A DNA stretch of 64,000 nt, taken from NCBI RefSeq assembly GCF_900163795.1, contig NZ_FWFD01000009.1, positions 1 through 64,000 on the forward strand. The letters are read 5' to 3'. Below, in pieces: positions 1 through 8,044 of the stretch (its first letter is position 1; every line of letters begins with the position of its first letter). The position numbers and the translations under genes were made by a program. Under the pieces are notes generated by a model. That model was not told where the DNA came from, did no database searches, and worked only from the letters and a program-made list of their open reading frames with translations. The DNA comes from Vagococcus fluvialis bH819. GTDB lineage: Bacteria; Bacillota; Bacilli; Lactobacillales; Vagococcaceae.

Positions 1-2
1 AT

Positions 3-137
3 TCTCGTATTAGAGACGTAGATATGGCTGAAGAAATGATGAACTTCACTAAGAATAATATTCTTTCTCAAGCAGCAACTTCAATGTTGGCACAAGCTAA
101 TGCAATGCCACAAAGTGTTCTTTCTCTATTACAGTAA
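3..137 (+). CDS. Flagellin, C-terminal end (partial)
   Basis: Only the last 44 codons are in the window; the gene starts upstream. The peptide contains [10 protein letters not shown] and a tail ending SVLSLLQ, the conserved C-terminal D0/D1 helix of bacterial flagellins, which packs against the N-terminal helix in the filament core. A strong terminator follows at once, then flaG, fliD and fliS, all late flagellar genes, which supports the identification. The flagellin paralogue cannot be named from this fragment. Confidence 0.9.
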   Translation, partial: SRIRDVDMAEEMMNFTKNNILSQAATSMLAQANAMPQSVLSLLQ

Positions 138-146
138 TTAATTTTT

Positions 147-176
147 AAGCCGACTGAAATATTTGGTCGGCTTTTC
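147..176 (+). terminator. Rho-independent terminator after flagellin
   Basis: Perfect 8-bp stem AAGCCGAC/GTCGGCTT (147-154 with 166-173), an 11-nt loop and a short T-rich tail. It separates the highly expressed flagellin gene from the flaG operon. Confidence 0.85.
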
Positions 177-212
177 TTTACTAAGTTACTTAAATTGGAG
201 GAAGTGAAAATT

Positions 213-608
213 ATGCTTAATATTAATCATGTAAATTGGTTAAGTGCTCATAATAATGTGGAAAAAGTTGAAAGTATTGCACCAGTCACAAAAGTTACAA
301 CAGACTTGGAGACAAATACACAAAATGAAAAATTTAGAGAGCCAGAAGGAAATGAATATTTTTCTAACGGTCTTTCAGATTATAAGAGAGAGCAATTAGA
401 GAAAATAATTGAAGAATCCAATCGTCAATTGAACGGAAAAGACGTTAAGATGGAATTCAAAATCCACGAAACAACGCATAAAACAATGATTACTTTAGTT
501 GATACAGAAACGGATGAAATTGTTAAAGAGATCCCTTCAGAAAAAATGTTAGATTCAATTGCTAATATTTGGAAGATGGTAGGGATAATAGTGAATAAGG
601 AAGGATGA
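213..608 (+). CDS. flaG: Flagellar protein FlaG
   Basis: 131 amino acids. The C-terminal two thirds match the FlaG family: a helix beginning YKREQLEKII, an amphipathic strand MEFKIHETTHK, then VDTETDEIVKEIPSEKMLD, close to the family signature D-x-E-T-x-E-V-I-R-E-I-P. FlaG proteins affect filament length or assembly; the mechanism is not settled. The open frame extends to a TTG at 195, but that codon lies in the Shine-Dalgarno sequence (GGAGG at 197-201), so ATG 213 is the start. It sits 4 bp before fliD, as in many Firmicutes. Confidence 0.88.
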   Translation: MLNINHVNWLSAHNNVEKVESIAPVTKVTTDLETNTQNEKFREPEGNEYFSNGLSDYKREQLEKIIEESNRQLNGKDVKMEFKIHETTHKTMITLVDTETDEIVKEIPSEKMLDSIANIWKMVGIIVNKEG

Positions 609-612
609 TACT

Positions 613-2115
613 ATGCCAGCAGTAACAAGTCCAACAGGAATAAGTTCTACATTAGGAAGTTATTCAGGAATTGGTTCAGAACAAATTGATCAAATGATTG
701 AGGCGGAATCTACTCCTCTTTTAAGAATGAATAATCAAAAATCTTTAATACTTGAGCAACAAAACGCATGGAAAGACGTTAGAATGAGAATGAACTCCTT
801 ATTCAAAACAATCGAAACACTTCAAAAAAATGAAACATGGAATTCAAAGGTGACAACAAGTTCAAAACCTGATAAAGTGACCATCTCAGGTACTGATAAA
901 GCGATGGAAGATTCATTTGATATTACCGTGCAACAGATAGCTACTTCTTCTCGACAAGTTTCTGGTGATATTGAAAAAATGGATGGGAAGACCATTTATG
1001 ACGGTTTAGGTACTTCTGGGAATTTAGAATTAGATTCTAAAGATCCAGATGGTGAGAAAATAACCATCGAAATTAATCAAAATGATAGCTTAAAAGATAT
1101 TACGAATAAAATTAATAGTGAATCAAAAGAAACTGGGGTTAAAGCAACGATTGTTGATAATCATTTAGTTCTTAGTAATGTTGAAACGGGCGCAACAGAT
1201 TTTAATGTTGGTGGGGATCAAGCTTTATTAGGTGATCTTGGAATGGATAAAAACTCAGCAACCAATGCTCCAACTTATAATAAAGGAATAAATTCTAAAT
1301 TTACAATTGACGGAATGGCAGTCGAACGAACGTCTAATGATGTTAGTGATGTTGTTGAAGGGGTAACCATCCATTTACATGGAAAAACAGAGGAGAATGT
1401 AACAGTTGGCTTAAAAAGGGATTTGGATAAACCAGTAGAAGCTGTCAACGCATTTGTAGAGCAGTACAATGGTTTAATGGACTTCCTAAATGAAAAAATG
1501 GATGTTGGTGACCCGAGCAAAAAAGACAATAAACCAGGCCCATTAGCAGGAGATAGTACGGCTTCTAGACTTCAATCTAGCTTAAAGATGTTGGCAACAG
1601 GTCTTCCAGACCAAAATCCTCATACTACTTTTAAGTTTCCTTCAGAAGTAGGGATTTCTGTAGATAAAAAAGGAGTTCTTTCTTTAGATGAAGAGAAGTT
1701 TAAAGAATTACTAAAGGAAGACCCACAAAACGTTCAAAATTTTTTCTATTACGCTGAAAAAACAATGGTTGAGAAAAAAGATGAATTTGGCAATGTTATT
1801 AAAGATGAAGATGGCAATGCTATTATGGAACTTGATAAGAAAGAATTTGGTTATACAGTAAAACTAAATGAGTTAATGAATTCTTATTTAAAAGATCAAG
1901 CAGGTCAAAAGAGTGTTTATACTACTAAAAAAGAATCTTATGAGAAAAGTCTTAAAGATTTAGATGAACGAATTGATCGATTTACTGAAAAATTAGATAA
2001 AAAACGTGATTACTATGTTAGGACATTCACTAGATTGGATCAAGTTATGATGCAAGCAGAACAACAAATGGCTACTCTAATCACTCAATTAGATTCATTT
2101 GGATCAGGAAAATAA
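613..2115 (+). CDS. fliD: Flagellar hook-associated protein 2 (filament cap) FliD
   Basis: 500 amino acids, normal for a Firmicute FliD. The N-terminus has the conserved GIGSEQIDQMIEAESTPL segment of the FliD N domain (about residues 18-35). The C-terminal quarter (about 420-500) is a long charged helix with LDERIDRFTEKLDKKRDYY and a hydrophobic end LITQLDSFGSG, matching the FliD C domain that forms the coiled-coil stalk. FliD caps the growing filament outside the cell and guides flagellin folding. It is translated from ATG 613, just after flaG, and is followed by a FliT-position gene and fliS. Confidence 0.95.
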   Translation: MPAVTSPTGISSTLGSYSGIGSEQIDQMIEAESTPLLRMNNQKSLILEQQNAWKDVRMRMNSLFKTIETLQKNETWNSKVTTSSKPDKVTISGTDKAMEDSFDITVQQIATSSRQVSGDIEKMDGKTIYDGLGTSGNLELDSKDPDGEKITIEINQNDSLKDITNKINSESKETGVKATIVDNHLVLSNVETGATDFNVGGDQALLGDLGMDKNSATNAPTYNKGINSKFTIDGMAVERTSNDVSDVVEGVTIHLHGKTEENVTVGLKRDLDKPVEAVNAFVEQYNGLMDFLNEKMDVGDPSKKDNKPGPLAGDSTASRLQSSLKMLATGLPDQNPHTTFKFPSEVGISVDKKGVLSLDEEKFKELLKEDPQNVQNFFYYAEKTMVEKKDEFGNVIKDEDGNAIMELDKKEFGYTVKLNELMNSYLKDQAGQKSVYTTKKESYEKSLKDLDERIDRFTEKLDKKRDYYVRTFTRLDQVMMQAEQQMATLITQLDSFGSGK

Positions 2116-2139
2116 TAACGTAAGGAGTGTGTAACTTTT

Positions 2140-2481
2140 TTGGCTGAGCTTACAGATAAACCAGGAGTTTTAATAAAAAAAATGCTCGATAATATTTCTC
2201 TATGGGATGAAACACAAGATATAGAAGAAGCAACCGAGATTCTTAATAAAAATACGGAATTAATGGAAGTTTATCAAAGTTTACCTTTAACAAATTTAAA
2301 AGAGCAAGATAAAAATAATTTAAAGCTTTTATTTACTGAGTTAAAAAAATTAATGACCTACTTAGATAATGAAAAAGTTGTGCTGTTCGATAAAATGACC
2401 CAGTTAAATCAATCTGATAAAATTGCTAGTCAGTATATTAAACAGTATTCAGAGTCATTCTTTATTGACAAAGATTTTTAG
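2140..2481 (+). CDS. Small flagellar operon protein, FliT-like by position
   Basis: 113 amino acids, predominantly helical, with no signal peptide or membrane segment. It lies between fliD and fliS, which with its size and helical character suggests a FliT-type chaperone or regulator of late flagellar export. I see no diagnostic FliT motif, so the function is inferred from context only. It starts at TTG 2140 with AAGGAG at 2122-2127, a rather long spacing of 12 nt. In Bacillus fliT normally follows fliS; here the gene precedes it. Confidence 0.6.
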   Translation: MAELTDKPGVLIKKMLDNISLWDETQDIEEATEILNKNTELMEVYQSLPLTNLKEQDKNNLKLLFTELKKLMTYLDNEKVVLFDKMTQLNQSDKIASQYIKQYSESFFIDKDF

Positions 2482-2501
2482 TAATAATTAAGGAGTATAT
2501 T

Positions 2502-2867
2502 ATGACATATAATAACAAAGGAAATTCAGCATACGTAAATAATCAGATTTTAACAGCTTCACCAAAAAAATTGATTGAAATACTTTATGAGGCTGGAATT
2601 AAACATTCAAAAATAGCAATTCATCATTTAGATAATGGAAATTTACAAGAAGTTAACTCTCAGTTAATAAAGGTTCAAGATATTGTTTTAGAATTAAAAT
2701 ATGCAGTTGCACCTACGACAGAGAGTGATGTTCCTGATCAATTAATATCACTTTATGACTTTATGTATAACCAATTATTATTAGCAAATACTGAAAAAAA
2801 TAAAGAACGAGTGGCGCTTGTTAAGAAAATGTTAGAGGAATTATTAGAAACTTGGGTGGCCCTATAG
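2502..2867 (+). CDS. fliS: Flagellin export chaperone FliS
   Basis: 121 amino acids, the usual FliS length. Family features visible are YVNNQILTASPKKLIEILYEAGI near the N-terminus (flagellin-binding four-helix bundle) and a C-terminal helix of the VALVKKMLEELLETW type. FliS binds the flagellin C-terminus in the cytoplasm and prevents early polymerisation. It is preceded by AAGGAG and its stop lies just ahead of the next gene's start, implying one transcript with the downstream peptidase gene. Confidence 0.92.
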   Translation: MTYNNKGNSAYVNNQILTASPKKLIEILYEAGIKHSKIAIHHLDNGNLQEVNSQLIKVQDIVLELKYAVAPTTESDVPDQLISLYDFMYNQLLLANTEKNKERVALVKKMLEELLETWVAL

Positions 2868-2878
2868 GATTATTATTT

Positions 2879-3661
2879 ATGAAAAAGATAGCTAAAATTT
2901 TTATTATCTTGGTTATTTCAATTGCGGGTTTTTTGGGGACAAAAATAATTGTGTCTATGGCAATTGAAAATGCTAAAGTATCAAAAGAAACAAGTTATAT
3001 TTACTTAAAACGTAAAACTAATTTATTGGTCGGTACAGGTGGTGATTCAAGTATGCTGATTGATAACACAGAGGATTATCGCTTACCAGTTTCTTTAGCC
3101 AACCAATTAGATGAACCATCATTAGAAAATGGCTGTGAAGTAACTGCTTTGAGTATGTTACTAAACTACTATTCTTATGACTATAATAAAAATGTTCTTC
3201 AAGAAAAAATAAAAAAAGAACCTTATCAAGATAAGCATAACTATTTTGGGGATCCTGATATGGGGTTTGTTGGAGATGCTTCTGGAAAAACACCAGGATC
3301 AGGAGTTAATGTAGAACCTATTTATGAATTAGCTACACAAGTAGTAAAATCACCTTATAAAGTAGTCAATAGTAGTGGATTACCTTTAAATGAAATACTA
3401 GAAAAAGTTCATGAAGGTCATCCAGTTTGGGTAATTACAACCATTGATTATCAAGAACCTAAGGATAATGATCTGGTAGATTGGCCAACCAGAAACGGAA
3501 TGAAGCAATTTTCGATTAAACATCATGCAGCAGTCATCATAGGTTTTAATCAGGAAGAAGTCTTTCTAAACGATCCTTACGGAAAAGAAGTGATAGTCAA
3601 AAAAAATATCTTTGAACAAATTTACATTAAAACTGGTCAGCAGAGTTTATATATTCAATAG
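2879..3661 (+). CDS. Membrane-anchored C39-family cysteine peptidase-like protein
   Basis: 260 amino acids. An N-terminal hydrophobic segment (about residues 5-27) looks like an uncleaved anchor. The rest matches the peptidase C39-like (BtrH-type) fold: Cys in ENGCEVTALSML, His in KHHAAVIIGF and Asp in FLNDPYGKEV form the expected catalytic triad order. A TTG at 2852 would overlap fliS; ATG 2879, 11 bp after the fliS stop, is the likelier start. It lies last in the flagellar run and is closed by a terminator. The substrate is unknown; wall remodelling or processing of an extracellular flagellar protein are guesses. Confidence 0.75.
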   Translation: MKKIAKIFIILVISIAGFLGTKIIVSMAIENAKVSKETSYIYLKRKTNLLVGTGGDSSMLIDNTEDYRLPVSLANQLDEPSLENGCEVTALSMLLNYYSYDYNKNVLQEKIKKEPYQDKHNYFGDPDMGFVGDASGKTPGSGVNVEPIYELATQVVKSPYKVVNSSGLPLNEILEKVHEGHPVWVITTIDYQEPKDNDLVDWPTRNGMKQFSIKHHAAVIIGFNQEEVFLNDPYGKEVIVKKNIFEQIYIKTGQQSLYIQ

Positions 3662-3696
3662 TCAAGGTTATTAATTTATGCTTGACTATTTTTTTG
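3657..3696 (+). terminator. Terminator of the flagellar operon
   Basis: Perfect 10-bp stem AATAGTCAAG/CTTGACTATT (3657-3666 with 3681-3690), loop 14 nt, followed by a T run. The stop codon of the C39-like gene lies inside the 5' arm. Confidence 0.85.
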
Positions 3697-3740
3697 GTAT
3701 TAACTTACAATAAAGGTAACAAAAGTAAGGAGGTTATACC

Positions 3741-3983
3741 ATGTATTGGATTTGGGTATTATTAATTGGTGCAGTAATAGGTGCTATAGCAGGAAGTTTA
3801 ACTGGTGGTAAAAATCCAAAGGGCTGTATTTTTAATATTATTGCTGGTTTAGTTGGATCTAGTGTTGGTCAGAAGTTATTTGGTAGTGACTGGGGCGGAC
3901 ATCTTGCGGGAATGGCTATTGTACCTTCTATTTTGGGAGCTGTTATTGTTATAGCAGTTGTTTCGCTTTTTACAAGAAAGTAA
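3741..3983 (+). CDS. GlsB/YeaQ/YmgE-family small membrane protein
   Basis: 80 amino acids, three hydrophobic segments, glycine rich. The pattern ...GAVIGAIAGSLTGG... then IIAGLVGSSVGQKLFG and a third helix is typical of the GlsB/YeaQ/YmgE (transglycosylase-associated) stress family, usually about 80-90 residues. In enterococci relatives are linked to general stress and bile response; the biochemical role is unknown. AGGAGG precedes ATG 3741, and terminators lie on both sides, so it is probably transcribed alone. Confidence 0.85.
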   Translation: MYWIWVLLIGAVIGAIAGSLTGGKNPKGCIFNIIAGLVGSSVGQKLFGSDWGGHLAGMAIVPSILGAVIVIAVVSLFTRK

Positions 3984-3985
3984 GA

Positions 3986-4012
3986 GGGATCATCTCGATG
4001 ATCTTTTTTTTT
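3986..4012 (+). terminator. Terminator after glsB-like gene
   Basis: GATCAT/ATGATC stem (3988-3993 with 3998-4003), tetraloop CTCG, followed by nine T. Confidence 0.8.
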
Positions 4013-4043
4013 ATGTTAAAATAGTAGAAAGAAGGTGAAATGG

Positions 4044-5102
4044 ATGAGGAAATTGCGGATAGAAAAAGAGCAAAAAATAGAAATTGTATATGCTGAATCT
4101 GTAAATAGGCTAGTATTACAAGGTTTTTTTGATCATATAAATCAACATTCTTGCGTGTTGTTTGTATGTACGCAACCGTTTTACGAATATTTTTATGAAA
4201 AATTCACGACTCTTTTTAGCTCAGATAAAAAATTTCATTGGTATATCTGCCCCAATAATAAACGACTTCAACAAGTTGAGGCATACCATGAGATTTTAGA
4301 TTTTATTGAAGAAGTTAACTTGCCTAGTGACACCTTAATTCTTGGTGGTGGAAAAGCTGAAATTTATCATGTTTGTGGCCAGTTAGTCAATAATTCTCTT
4401 TATTTATCGACTTTTATCTATTTACCAACGACAATGTCAGGATTTGTTGATTCTTTAATAGGTGAAACTTATTTATTAAATGAAAAAACAATCCCAGTTG
4501 TCAAACAATATGTTTTGCCAGATGTTTTGGTTTACGATACAATGTTGAGTGAGTTAGAAAAACCTCAATTATGGGCAACCTCTTTTTATTCTTTAGTGAA
4601 TTTAGCTGTTACTAAAAATGCTGATTTACTAAGACAGTTGTATCAAGCCTCACAGTCGGTTAATTACAAAAATTTTTCACCTTATATTGAGACGGTTATT
4701 AAAACAGTTCTAAATGATAATCAGGTGACTTATTTAATCCCTTTTGGAACAGCTTTTACTAAGGCTTTTTACCATTTAGGCGAAGCACACTATTTGAATA
4801 TGGCTCAGAAACAATATATTGGTTTTTTTATTCATCTTTTGTGGAGTAAAAAAGTAGGTAATTTTAATTTTGAGTATGAAAAATTTTATGTTTGGTTTGA
4901 ACAGATTGTTGCTCAGGATTTATCGCTTCCAGAGCAAATGTTATCGTCTGACTTAGCTGAAAGCATTGTTACAGAACTTGATCGACAGGAAAATGTAGCC
5001 TATATAAAAGAAATTGGCTCTCTTGGAGTTAGAAAAATACCTTTAATTGAGGAAATGTATGAAGTAATTGAAGAATATCGAACTATAAAAAAGAACAGTT
5101 GA
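4044..5102 (+). CDS. 3-dehydroquinate synthase (AroB)-like pseudoenzyme
   Basis: 352 amino acids, same length class as AroB. The AroB scaffold is recognisable: TLILGGGKAE (about 97-106, the NAD-binding GGG loop), IYLPTTMSGFVDS (125-137, the PTTLLAxxDS loop) and QYVLPDVLVYDTMLSEL (155-171). The catalytic features are missing: the Asp of GGGxxxD, the Lys of GGK, the Glu of G(F/L)AEVIK (here ATSFYSLVNLA), and the His residues of GHTxGHA (here FGTAFTKAF) and HGEAV. All three zinc ligands therefore seem lost. ATG 4044 has GAAGGTG upstream; GTG 4035 falls in that site. It sits directly before ypiA/ypiB, which in Bacillus follow the aro/trp/his genes. Confidence 0.7.
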   Translation: MRKLRIEKEQKIEIVYAESVNRLVLQGFFDHINQHSCVLFVCTQPFYEYFYEKFTTLFSSDKKFHWYICPNNKRLQQVEAYHEILDFIEEVNLPSDTLILGGGKAEIYHVCGQLVNNSLYLSTFIYLPTTMSGFVDSLIGETYLLNEKTIPVVKQYVLPDVLVYDTMLSELEKPQLWATSFYSLVNLAVTKNADLLRQLYQASQSVNYKNFSPYIETVIKTVLNDNQVTYLIPFGTAFTKAFYHLGEAHYLNMAQKQYIGFFIHLLWSKKVGNFNFEYEKFYVWFEQIVAQDLSLPEQMLSSDLAESIVTELDRQENVAYIKEIGSLGVRKIPLIEEMYEVIEEYRTIKKNS

Positions 5103-5111
5103 GGGAATAAT

Positions 5112-6365
5112 ATGTCTAATAGTAAAGAAATGTTACAAGCATTATCAAATGGAGATTTAGTTGCAGCGAAACTTGCTTTTGAAAAAGCTCAAATCGAGGA
5201 TTTAGCAGAAGAAAGATTACAATTAGCTGATAATTTATTTCAACTTGGATTTGTTGAGGAATCAGAAGCTTTGTATCTTAAATTATTTGAAGAATTTCCA
5301 GAAGAAGAGACATTTAAAATATCATTAGCTGAAATTGCTATTGAGAACGATGATTTGGATAAAGCCTTTACTTATTTAGAGTCAATCGAAGAAACAAGTG
5401 ATCTATACGCACAAAGTTTAATCACACAAGCAGATATTTATCAAATGTTAAATATTCCAGAAGTAAGTGAAAGTAAACTAAATCAAGCTAAAAAATTATT
5501 ACCAAATGAACCATTGTTAGATTTGTCATTGGCAGAATTATACTTTTCAAATGAAGATTATATTAAGGCAATTAAAGTATATGAAGAATTGAAAGAAATC
5601 TTGTCTGTTGAAGAATCTCCAATTAATATTTCTGAAAGAATTGGCGTTTCTCTATCTAGAATCGGTGATTTTGAACAAGCGGTAACTTATTTAGAAGAAG
5701 CAATTGAAGTAGAAGAAACTGTTGAGCGTTTATTTCAGTTAGCTTTAACATATTATCAATTAGAAGAAAATGAGCGAGCAATTGATCTGTTGACACAGGT
5801 TAGATTAATGGATGAGGCGTTTAGTCAAGTTTATTATCCTTTAGCACAAATTCTATTTGATGAAGGTCGCCATGAAGAAACGATTGAAACAATTGAGCTG
5901 GGTATTTCTCAAAATCCATACGAAACAGCTTTGTATCATCTTGCTTCTGAAACATCTTATCATTTAGGAGATAAAGAGCAAGCCAAACAATATTTAGAGG
6001 AAGTTATTTCTTTGGAGATTGAAGCGGATATTTCGAAAATGAAATTAGCAGAACTGTTATTAAAAGAAAATAATTTTGATGAAGTTATTGAATTAATTAA
6101 CACATTAGAAGTAAAAGAGCAATCTTTTGCTGAGTGGATTTTGGCTCAAGCTTATAATGGCTTAGAAGATTTTTCTAAGGCAAGCGAGCATTATGAAGCG
6201 GCTAAAGGTACTTTACTAGATGATCCTGAATTTGTTAAAGATTACGCTTTATTCTTGAGAGAAGAAGGAAATACTGAAGAATCAGGCCGATTGTTAAAAG
6301 CATATATTAGTATGGAACCAGGAGATCTTGAAGTTGCCTCTTTAATTGAAAACGAAGGGTGGTAA
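5112..6365 (+). CDS. ypiA: TPR-repeat protein, YpiA family
   Basis: 417 amino acids made of helical tetratricopeptide repeats, with recurrent A-x-x-x-L-x-x-x-Y/F spacing, for example NAYNGLEDFSKASEHYEAA-like units near the C-terminus and IALELGISQNPYE-type turns. It is acidic, with no signal peptide. In Bacillus subtilis the TPR protein YpiA lies just downstream of aromatic biosynthesis genes and next to ypiB, matching this neighbourhood. TPR proteins are protein-binding scaffolds; the partner is unknown. The stop overlaps the ypiB ribosome binding site, so the two are translationally coupled. Confidence 0.82.
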   Translation: MSNSKEMLQALSNGDLVAAKLAFEKAQIEDLAEERLQLADNLFQLGFVEESEALYLKLFEEFPEEETFKISLAEIAIENDDLDKAFTYLESIEETSDLYAQSLITQADIYQMLNIPEVSESKLNQAKKLLPNEPLLDLSLAELYFSNEDYIKAIKVYEELKEILSVEESPINISERIGVSLSRIGDFEQAVTYLEEAIEVEETVERLFQLALTYYQLEENERAIDLLTQVRLMDEAFSQVYYPLAQILFDEGRHEETIETIELGISQNPYETALYHLASETSYHLGDKEQAKQYLEEVISLEIEADISKMKLAELLLKENNFDEVIELINTLEVKEQSFAEWILAQAYNGLEDFSKASEHYEAAKGTLLDDPEFVKDYALFLREEGNTEESGRLLKAYISMEPGDLEVASLIENEGW

Positions 6366-6366
6366 A

Positions 6367-6903
6367 ATGATGATTGAACTAGCAAGTAAGAAAAAATTTG
6401 TTAACTGGTTAATTCAATCGGTATCTTTAAAGAAAAGAGAATCTTATTGGATTCTAAATTATCTTTTGAATCATGAGTTTTTATTAGATCGAGTGACTTT
6501 TGTGGAAGATGTTTTATCGACACCAAGAGGATTATTAATAACAGATCAAACTGTTGAAGGTGTTGGGTTAGAAATGGTGAATCAAAGTGTATTGTTTAGT
6601 GACCCGAATCAAATATTTCACGATATTCGAATGAATAGAAAAGCACCTTTATTTGTAGGCATTTCTTTTGATGGCATGTATTCTTCTAATTATTATTTGT
6701 CAATCATTGAAGAGAACCCTTACCAGTCACTAGATCCTAAGTTAGAAAAAGAAATTGCAAAAGAAATCAACCTTTTTTTAAAAGAGGAAGAAGTTAATTT
6801 TCAACTACAAGAGTTACTAAAAAAAATAAATGAAGCTCTTGAAGAAAATGATGAACAAGCATTTTTAAACTATTCAAAAAAATATTCAGAATTAAAAAAA
6901 TAA
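6367..6903 (+). CDS. ypiB: YpiB family protein (UPF0302)
   Basis: 178 amino acids. Family hallmarks are KKKFVNWLIQSVSLKKRES near the N-terminus, YWILNYLLNHEFLLDRVTFVE, then IFHDIRMNRKAPLFVGI and a YxxIIEENPYQS segment. The function of YpiB is not established. AAGGGTGG in the end of ypiA supports initiation at ATG 6367 or the adjacent ATG 6370; the frame opens earlier at a TTG (6346) that would overlap ypiA more deeply. A convergent bidirectional terminator follows. Confidence 0.85.
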   Translation: MMIELASKKKFVNWLIQSVSLKKRESYWILNYLLNHEFLLDRVTFVEDVLSTPRGLLITDQTVEGVGLEMVNQSVLFSDPNQIFHDIRMNRKAPLFVGISFDGMYSSNYYLSIIEENPYQSLDPKLEKEIAKEINLFLKEEEVNFQLQELLKKINEALEENDEQAFLNYSKKYSELKK

Positions 6904-6947
6904 GCGTTCACTCACAAAATTATCTTTTGTGAGTGTCGCTTTTTTTT
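6902..6947. terminator. Bidirectional terminator between ypiB and the D-hydroxyacid dehydrogenase
   Basis: Long hairpin: AAGCG plus CACTCACAAAA pairs with TTTTGTGAGTG plus CGCTT, flanked by A and T runs, so it can stop transcription from both convergent genes. Confidence 0.88.
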
Positions 6948-7944
6948 ATGGATTCACAATTGTGTCTGCAGTACCTGTATTTAAAATAGAAAGACAAGCA
7001 TCTAATCCACCATAAACTAGATTTTCAACAGATGTTTCAGTATAAAAAGCGATGTGCGGTGTATAAATAACGTCGTCTCTTTTAATTAATTCCTCTAAGA
7101 TAGGATCTTCAAGAGGCTTGCTTTGCCAATTTTTAGTCACATAAGGCATCTCATTTTCATATGTGTCTAGTGCGCAGCAAGAAATCTTTTCTTGATCTAG
7201 GGCCTGTATTAATGCCTTCGTATCAACAATGGCTCCTCTAGCAGCGTTAATTAGTATTGAATTTTTTTTCATCTTACTAAACGTTTCTTCATTGAATAAA
7301 TGATGATTATCTTCTGTTAGTGGCATATGGATGGATATAATATCTGATTGCTCAAGGAAATGGTCAAAATTATCCTCATACCTTAGTATTTTTTCAGCAT
7401 TGGGATTTTTATATAAATCATATCCAATAATTTCAGCGCCAAACCCTTTGAAGATTTCCCCAGTAATCTGTCCAATTCGTCCAGTTCCTAAAATACCGAT
7501 TGTCAACGAGCGAACTTCTCTTGAAAGGATCTTTTTATCCCAAGTAAAATCATTAGAAGTAACTCTTTTTTGAATTAATTCGGTATGTCTAAGGCAATTT
7601 AAAGCGCTATTTACCGTGAATTCGGCTACTGAATTAGGGGAGTATGCAGGGACATTTGTAATAGAAATTTTTTGTTTTTTTGCCTCTTCCAAATGGTACA
7701 TATCAAAACCAGCTGAGCGCTGAGCAATTTGCTTAAAACCATCTTGTCTTAATTTTTGATACATCTCGATAGGAATTCCCATTGTTTGTTGTAAACTGAT
7801 GCCATCAAAACCTTCTAATAGGTGATAAGTTTCATCACTTAATATTTCGTTAGTCACGGTAACACTTGCTTGATTTTCTTCAGCCCACCTCAATGCAAAT
7901 TCTTTCTCATCTTCTCTTGCACCCATCATTAAAATCTTGCTCAT
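6946..7944 (-). CDS. D-2-hydroxyacid dehydrogenase (D-lactate dehydrogenase-like)
   Basis: 332 amino acids, the normal length for NAD-dependent D-lactate/D-2-hydroxyisocaproate dehydrogenases. The Rossmann motif GILGTGRIGQ is at 150-159, catalytic Arg236 in NAARGAIVD, the Glu in DTYENE (263-265) and His297 in YTPHIAFYTE. It interconverts 2-oxo acids and D-2-hydroxy acids with NAD(H). D-lactate and branched-chain hydroxyacid enzymes cannot be told apart by eye. It lies 98 bp downstream of a co-oriented LysR gene with a perfect dyad between them, and opposite a 2-oxo acid dehydrogenase operon. Good AAAGGAG precedes the ATG. Confidence 0.85.
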   Translation of the reverse strand: MSKILMMGAREDEKEFALRWAEENQASVTVTNEILSDETYHLLEGFDGISLQQTMGIPIEMYQKLRQDGFKQIAQRSAGFDMYHLEEAKKQKISITNVPAYSPNSVAEFTVNSALNCLRHTELIQKRVTSNDFTWDKKILSREVRSLTIGILGTGRIGQITGEIFKGFGAEIIGYDLYKNPNAEKILRYEDNFDHFLEQSDIISIHMPLTEDNHHLFNEETFSKMKKNSILINAARGAIVDTKALIQALDQEKISCCALDTYENEMPYVTKNWQSKPLEDPILEELIKRDDVIYTPHIAFYTETSVENLVYGGLDACLSILNTGTADTIVNP

Positions 7945-8022
7945 ACATAAAACTCCTTTCTAATTTGTTAATTAAGTAACAACCTAAGTATAGGTAAAAG
8001 GAGTAAATTGAGCGAATCAATA

Positions 8023-8044
8023 AATTCTATAAGGCTATAGAATT
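8023..8044. promoter_or_regulatory. Perfect dyad upstream of the D-hydroxyacid dehydrogenase; LysR operator candidate
   Basis: AATTCTATA and TATAGAATT form perfect 9-bp arms separated by AGGC (8023-8044). It overlaps the lysR stop codon and lies about 80-100 bp upstream of the dehydrogenase start on the minus strand, a typical LysR activator site position. A related half site GCTATAGAA occurs at 8978-8986 in front of lysR itself. Binding is inferred. Confidence 0.55.

Noticed and set aside
195-212. TTG start that would lengthen flaG by six codons
   Set aside because: The codon lies inside the GGAGG ribosome binding site; ATG 213 is correctly spaced from it.
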